Part shown: positions 60,159 through 64,000 of the stretch, in pieces
Position numbering within the stretch: the first letter of the stretch is position 1
How the letters are laid out: every line of letters starts with the position of its first letter
From: G963677485 sp942492855
GTDB lineage: Bacteria > Armatimonadota > HRBIN16
Direction of reading: 5' to 3'
NCBI GenBank assembly: GCA_942492855.1
Contig: OW818647.1
Location: 4,898,001-4,962,000 of the forward strand
DNA length: 64,000 nt
Program-made: the position numbers and the translations under genes
Notes under the pieces: generated by a model
Told to the model about the DNA's origin: nothing
Database searches by the model: none
What the model saw: only the letters and a program-made list of their open reading frames with translations

Positions 60159-60887
60159 ATGCATCACCGCGCCCTCAAGGCTTTTACCCTCATCGAACTG
60201 CTCGTAGTCATCGCCATCATCGCGATACTGGCCGCCATCCTATTCCCTGTGTTCGCACAGGCCAGGATCAAAGCGCAGCAGACCACCTGCTTGAGCAATC
60301 TGAAGCAGACCGCACTCGGCTTCAGTATGTACACCCAAGATTACGACCAGACCTACCCGATGGCGGTCTACTACAACTCCGACTACACGCTGGAGACCGC
60401 CTGGGACTACACCATCACCTGGAACCAGCAGTTCAAGGTAGTGAAGCTACAGCCCGGATTGATCGGTGCCTATACCAAAAGTAACGCCGTGAGCAGTTGC
60501 CCCTCCAACGAGATTAAAGAACAGTGGGGGCGACCCTACTCCGGCTACGCCTACAACACCAGCTATATCGGCTGTATCCCTGACCCGCCGGAGTTCCGCC
60601 AACCCGCCGCCGAAAGCACCATCGCCCAGCCCTCGGACACGGTTCTGTTGGCCGATAGCGCGATGCTGAGCGGTGGATCGCGCGCTGGCAACAACTACCT
60701 GCGAGCCCCCTTGGATGTCTTCTACGGCTACACCGGTCCCAATGTGCATTTCCGGCATTTAGGCACCGCCACCGTGGCGTATTGCGACGGTCACGCCAAA
60801 TCCTCAAAAGCCAAATACCACCCGCGTGAAGGTGCCTCTGACCTGGCCGACCTCAGCGACGACGACAGCGCCTACGACCTGGAGTAG
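60159..60887 (+). CDS. Type IV pilin/pseudopilin-like protein with H-x9-DG motif (DUF1559-like)
   Basis: A 242-residue protein with a class III signal peptide: MHHRALKA then FTLIELLVVIAIIAILAA and FPVFAQAR (Glu13 is the +5 Glu after cleavage at Ala8-Phe9; Ala rather than Gly at -1). The soluble part has SNLKQTALGFSMYTQDYDQT, two pairs of Cys and a C-terminal HLGTATVAYCDG, the H-x9-DG motif of DUF1559-like secretion proteins. It lies directly behind a cobalamin riboswitch, which is unusual. Possibly a surface pseudopilin used in corrinoid capture or another B12-linked function. Confidence 0.88.
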   Translation: MHHRALKAFTLIELLVVIAIIAILAAILFPVFAQARIKAQQTTCLSNLKQTALGFSMYTQDYDQTYPMAVYYNSDYTLETAWDYTITWNQQFKVVKLQPGLIGAYTKSNAVSSCPSNEIKEQWGRPYSGYAYNTSYIGCIPDPPEFRQPAAESTIAQPSDTVLLADSAMLSGGSRAGNNYLRAPLDVFYGYTGPNVHFRHLGTATVAYCDGHAKSSKAKYHPREGASDLADLSDDDSAYDLE

Positions 60888-60912
60888 CATAGGGGCAGCC
60901 TGGGCACGCCCT

Positions 60913-60941
60913 CCGCGCCGGTTTTCTCCTAACCGGCGCGG
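60913..60941. terminator. Perfect 11-bp hairpin after the pilin-like gene
   Basis: CCGCGCCGGTT, loop TTCTCCT, then AACCGGCGCGG, 26 bases after the stop codon. A relative is present near 6990-7025. Confidence 0.6.
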
Positions 60942-61142
60942 TGTTTACGCGTTTGAAGGTGCGGAATCCGACGGGCGGGGACGGATCGGACGGATACGCC
61001 CCTGGGATCGTCCATCTCCTCTCCCTTCCCCTCTGCGTCCTCTGTGGTTCATACATCCTCATGCGTCATTACGCCAATGTATCACCCAAGATTCTGTTAT
61101 ATTGATGTATTGCGCTATTTAACATCTAATTTTCGCATTATT
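60942..61142. other. Spacer, GC-rich phrases giving way to AT-rich promoter region
   Basis: The first half has short phrases such as GGGACGGATCGGACGGATAC and CCTCTGCGTCCTCTGTGGTT; the second half, from about 61075, is markedly AT-rich. No gene is seen. Confidence 0.5.
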
Positions 61143-61173
61143 TTGTGATTCATATAGTTATATGAAGTATAAT
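61143..61173 (+). promoter_or_regulatory. Promoter of rloAB with operator-like palindrome
   Basis: TTGTGA (61143-61148), 19-bp spacer, perfect -10 TATAAT (61168-61173). The spacer is almost entirely a palindrome, TTCATATA-GT-TATATGAA (61149-61166), a good position for a repressor. The long spacer fits a promoter that is off until activated or derepressed. Confidence 0.55.
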
Positions 61174-61236
61174 CATAGAACAACACTACTAATTCATAGC
61201 CCTACGGTTGGTAATCCGGGTGTGCAGGAGGCGTAT

Positions 61237-62520
61237 ATGCTCGTCCAATTCAGCGTGACAAATTACCGCTCGATCAAAGAGACGACGGTCCTTAATATGG
61301 TGGCTGAAGACAGTAATACCATGAGTTCTCATTTCGCCACTGACTACAGCGGACGGTATAAACTGCTGAAATCTGCGGCGATTTATGGTGCAAATGCTTC
61401 TGGTAAGTCTAACATCCTGAAGGCTATTGCAGCAATGAGGTCGCTTGTGTGCAGTTCGCATAATAATCAGCCTGGAACTCAGATGGATGTCGTTGTGCCG
61501 TTCAGCCTTGATGCCCGTCTGGAGTCAGCCCCCACAGAGTTAGAAATGGTGTTCATCATCGGAGAGCAACTCTACGCCTACAGTATAGATGTTGATCGCC
61601 ACATCATCTATCATGAACACCTAAAATCGGCAGATTTGACCCAAAAGCGTATCACCTTCAAACGGCAGTTTGAACGTAGTCGGCAAGGTAATGGCGATTA
61701 CACGCTTTACCTAGGGAAATCCTGGTCGAAGCGAACTGCTGACGAATGCCTGGAGAATCAACTAATCCTTTCCAAATACAGTCAGAATAAGCACGCCATC
61801 GCTGGCAGCATATACCAGTGGTTTAGCAGGATTCAAGTTTTGATGGACAATGATTTTATCCCAATACATACCATCTCAGCATGTATTAAGGATGCCCAGA
61901 TCAGGAACACCGTGAGTCAGCTTATGAGTGTGGCCGATCCTGGCATTACGGGATTCAACGAATCTGTAGTGCCAATCGAGGTATCTGGTGTTTGGGAAAA
62001 CATGCCGGACGCTTTACGCTCGCTATTAGCGTCACAGAATATGGCCGCTCAACTCGTCTATGAATTATCTTTCGGGCATCGCGTTCCAGGCACCGAGACC
62101 GTCAAGAATTTCAACTTCGAGGAAGACGAGTCGCATGGAACCAAACGGCTGTTCTCGCTGTCAGGACCCCTACTTACCGCTATGAAGCAGAGTACCGTGA
62201 TACTATGTGACGAGTTTGATTCCAGCCTGCACCCCGTATTAGCACAGGCTTTGCTGGAACTCATTCACAGCGACTTCAACACCGCATCTCAGGTAGTGTT
62301 GACCACACACAACGCGGGATTGATACGTTTGTTCTCTAAGGATCAGATCTGGTTCACAGACAAAAACGAGCAGTTGGCGACATCATTATATTCTTTGCAA
62401 GAGTTCAGGGATGTATCGCGATCCGATGTATCTAAAGCATATCTTTTGGGTCGGTATGGTGCTGTTCCCTTCATCGACAACCTGAGTATGAGCCTGCCAA
62501 TCACGGAGGAGGCTTCGTAG
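61237..62520 (+). CDS. rloA: RloA-like ABC-type ATPase
   Basis: A 427-residue AAA_15/AAA_21-type ATPase. The ATG at 61237 has AGGAGG 5 bases upstream; a longer frame to 61162 is not supported. It begins LVQFSVTNYRSIKETTVLNM; Walker A GANASGKS is at 51-58, a signature-like ESHGTKRLF at 298-306, Walker B VILCDEFD at 321-328, LHP at 331-333, and a TTHNAGL H-loop near 357. It is coupled to an RloB gene 3 bases downstream. Such pairs are known as accessory genes of restriction loci and in AbiL-type phage-exclusion systems. Confidence 0.85.
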   Translation: MLVQFSVTNYRSIKETTVLNMVAEDSNTMSSHFATDYSGRYKLLKSAAIYGANASGKSNILKAIAAMRSLVCSSHNNQPGTQMDVVVPFSLDARLESAPTELEMVFIIGEQLYAYSIDVDRHIIYHEHLKSADLTQKRITFKRQFERSRQGNGDYTLYLGKSWSKRTADECLENQLILSKYSQNKHAIAGSIYQWFSRIQVLMDNDFIPIHTISACIKDAQIRNTVSQLMSVADPGITGFNESVVPIEVSGVWENMPDALRSLLASQNMAAQLVYELSFGHRVPGTETVKNFNFEEDESHGTKRLFSLSGPLLTAMKQSTVILCDEFDSSLHPVLAQALLELIHSDFNTASQVVLTTHNAGLIRLFSKDQIWFTDKNEQLATSLYSLQEFRDVSRSDVSKAYLLGRYGAVPFIDNLSMSLPITEEAS

Positions 62521-62523
62521 GCA

Positions 62524-63132
62524 ATGACCCAGAAGCCATCACCTTTGTATAGAAGAAAGGCTCCTCATAGAAGCAGCCAGCCAGTCATTCTGTTGATATG
62601 CGAAGGTACAAAGACGGAGCCAAACTACATCAATTTCCTCAAGGGGAAACTAAGGCTATCAGGGCTTCATATTGGACCAAATTGCGGACAGAACCTGGCC
62701 ACGATGGTCAGTTATATCAAGGATCATCTACAAGAACTCAAATTCGAGTACATGTTCGATGAGATTTGGTGTGTTTGTGACGATGATGGGATTGCGGTGA
62801 ACAGAGCCGCACTAAGTGCAGCTTTTCAAGCGGGTATCCAGGTGGCATACTCCAATCCGTGCTTCGAATTGTGGTTATACCTGCATATGCAGTATTCGTC
62901 TGCACCAGTCAGCACCAGCCAGATATGCGACAAATTGAAGCTTCTGGTGCCCGCTTACAACAAGGCCTGGTGCCTGTTTGGCGATGTATATGACAGCACC
63001 AGCACAGCAATACGTCACGCAAAACGGCTGAGGGAGCACCATGAACAAGCCGGTGCAAGTTCTTACGACAACCCGTCAACTACAGTAGACTTGCTTGTCA
63101 CCCAACTCATGGCACTAAGTGACTGCCAATAA
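62524..63132 (+). CDS. rloB: RloB-like TOPRIM-type protein
   Basis: A 202-residue RloB family protein. The hallmark ICEGTKTEPNY is at residues 25-35 (Glu27), CDDDG at 85-89 (Asp triad), then NPCFELWLYLH (111-121) and NPSTTVDLLV near the end, all typical for RloB. Together these form a TOPRIM-like acidic site, suggesting a nuclease or nucleic-acid ligand-binding protein. It follows rloA with only 3 bases between stop and start. Inferred role: effector of an anti-phage two-gene system. Confidence 0.85.
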   Translation: MTQKPSPLYRRKAPHRSSQPVILLICEGTKTEPNYINFLKGKLRLSGLHIGPNCGQNLATMVSYIKDHLQELKFEYMFDEIWCVCDDDGIAVNRAALSAAFQAGIQVAYSNPCFELWLYLHMQYSSAPVSTSQICDKLKLLVPAYNKAWCLFGDVYDSTSTAIRHAKRLREHHEQAGASSYDNPSTTVDLLVTQLMALSDCQ

Positions 63133-63180
63133 GGGCGCACCATCGCATTCAGCCGCATTGGACGGATCGCCCCCTAGTTA

Positions 63181-63200
63181 CGCCAATCTCCCGATTGGCT
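63181..63200. repeat. REP palindrome, family A
   Basis: CGCCAATC-TCCC-GATTGGC type unit downstream of rloB. Confidence 0.8.
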
Positions 63201-63292
63201 TTTCCTCCCTATCCGTGTCGTTTGTTCAATCCGTGTCATCTGCGGTTCAGACATTCCCGGAGAAACCCCGAGGGGTTGTGGCGCATGTGGGA

Positions 63293-63317
63293 AGGGCGGT
63301 TCGCGAACCGCCCCTAC
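63293..63317. repeat. Palindromic repeat, family C
   Basis: AGGGCGGTTCGCGAACCGCC core, nearly identical to 15278-15302. Confidence 0.8.
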
Positions 63318-63395
63318 CGAACCCCTGCCCGATTAGCGCCCCTCCCCCTCCGCGGCCTCCGCGTCTCCGCGTGACACCTCCCCTCCCCCAACAAC

Positions 63396-64000
63396 CTACC
63401 CGCGCACCATGCGCAGAAGCTGCGCGCCGGCGGGCGGCAGCTCGAGGCCGGTGCCGCGTATCGCCACGAACCGCCGCGTAGCTCCATCAAATCGTTCCAA
63501 CTGCCAGCCGCTGCTCAATCCCAGGCGCACTGAGGCACCGCGGTCGCGCAGCTTGTTTACCACCAGCAGGTGGCCCTTGGTGAACATGCCCACCGTCAGC
63601 GATTCTCCCTGAACGGACAGCAGCGGCACCGTAGGTTTGAACGGGCTGACCGGCTCGCTCTCCTTGCCCACATGCATCACATGGGTGCTGTCTAGGCGGG
63701 GAAGAACTTGGCCAATCGGCATGATCTCTTTATTGATCTCGGCGATCTCGTAATAGTTATGTGTGCGCTTTCCATCCCTGTCAAGGCAGGCATCGCGGTA
63801 GTTGAACTGGTCTTTTGGCGGTGTGCAGTAGTTGTACCACAGCATACCCTTGGCGCCGTAAGCCAGCGCATGGTAGGCATCCCAGCGTAGTTCGGCCGGT
63901 CTGGGGTCGCGGCAGTTGCCTTGGGGCACAAGCTGCGCCGTCACCCACATGGGCAGTTTCGCCCTCATGCACTCTTCGCGCACGATCTCCAGGTTGGTGA
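63396..64000 (-). CDS. Glycosidase-like protein, C-terminal part (5' end outside window)
   Basis: About 200 C-terminal codons are present; the open frame continues past the right edge, so the N-terminus is missing. AELRWDAYHALAYGAKGMLWYNYCTP resembles the last barrel strands of GH42- or GH-clan-A-like proteins, followed by a beta-sandwich tail (LLVVNKLRDRGASVRLGLSSGW...GLELPPAGAQLLRMV), the domain that often closes such enzymes. The family cannot be given with confidence. Confidence 0.5.
   Translation of the reverse strand, partial: TNLEIVREECMRAKLPMWVTAQLVPQGNCRDPRPAELRWDAYHALAYGAKGMLWYNYCTPPKDQFNYRDACLDRDGKRTHNYYEIAEINKEIMPIGQVLPRLDSTHVMHVGKESEPVSPFKPTVPLLSVQGESLTVGMFTKGHLLVVNKLRDRGASVRLGLSSGWQLERFDGATRRFVAIRGTGLELPPAGAQLLRMVRG

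Larger units (their letters stand above)
63133..63395. other. Repeat-bearing spacer
   Basis: Contains a family A REP (63181-63200), GTGTCATCTGCGGTT-type phrases, a family C palindrome (63293-63317) and CCTCCGCG runs. No gene is seen. Confidence 0.6.

Overview
The window looks like a chromosomal segment of a free-living bacterium that degrades polysaccharides. My best guess is Armatimonadota or a near relative. This is inference: it rests on the N-terminal methylation segment of the pilin-like protein at 60159 (FTLIELLVVIAIIAILAA then FPVFAQAR, with a distal H-x9-DG motif), the many secreted glycoside hydrolases, several URO-D-like proteins, and a secreted TIG/dockerin protein. Genes are moderately GC-rich, mostly with clear AGGAGG-type ribosome binding sites, frequent ATGA-type overlaps and several TTG/GTG starts.

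Layout. 1-6.9 kb: carbohydrate-active genes (partial esterase, two TIM-barrel candidates, a large GH106-like rhamnosidase). 7.05-14.5 kb: a tight seven-gene minus-strand operon of two thymidylate-kinase-like proteins, a CHAD protein, a metallophosphoesterase, two phosphohexomutases and Ppx/GppA-HD. 14.6-20 kb: nitroreductase, URO-D-like, PlsC, GH99-like secreted protein. 20.2-21 kb: a REP-associated transposase (RAYT) with its palindromes, two of which are part of its own reading frame. 21-24.3 kb: miaB, a hydroxyisobutyrate-dehydrogenase-like gene and an orphan FecCD/BtuC permease. 24.25-26.27 kb: a two-gene cassette (ABC-type ATPase plus DUF4276 TOPRIM-like protein) enclosed by a perfect 55-bp direct repeat that duplicates the start of the permease gene. 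26.3-36.3 kb: cupin, URO-D-like plus LacI regulator, GH3-CBM6 glucosidase, esterase, LamG-like secreted protein, Gfo/Idh/MocA oxidoreductase. 36.4-48 kb: a membrane protein, CPBP protease, two Nudix hydrolases, a URO-D-like pair, LOG, DUF3866, PepT-like peptidase and SIS protein, separated by repeat-rich spacers. 48-59.4 kb: smc, TIG/dockerin protein, tRNA-Ser(GGA), mnmE, an AGE-type barrel protein, scpA, scpB and a D-Ala-D-Ala carboxypeptidase. 60 kb: a cobalamin riboswitch ahead of the pilin-like gene. 61-63 kb: a second ATPase/TOPRIM-like pair (RloA-RloB) behind a promoter carrying an operator-like palindrome. The window ends inside another glycosidase-like gene.

Themes. (i) Plant-type polysaccharide use, probably under LacI-type control. 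(ii) Corrinoid: four URO-D-superfamily proteins, a BtuC-type permease and a B12 riboswitch, but no corrinoid protein here. (iii) Two unrelated ATPase plus TOPRIM-like pairs resembling OLD/PARIS/AbiL-type anti-phage modules, one apparently inserted as a discrete unit. (iv) Many dispersed palindromic and nested inverted repeats. No rRNA, CRISPR array, integrase or classical IS was seen.
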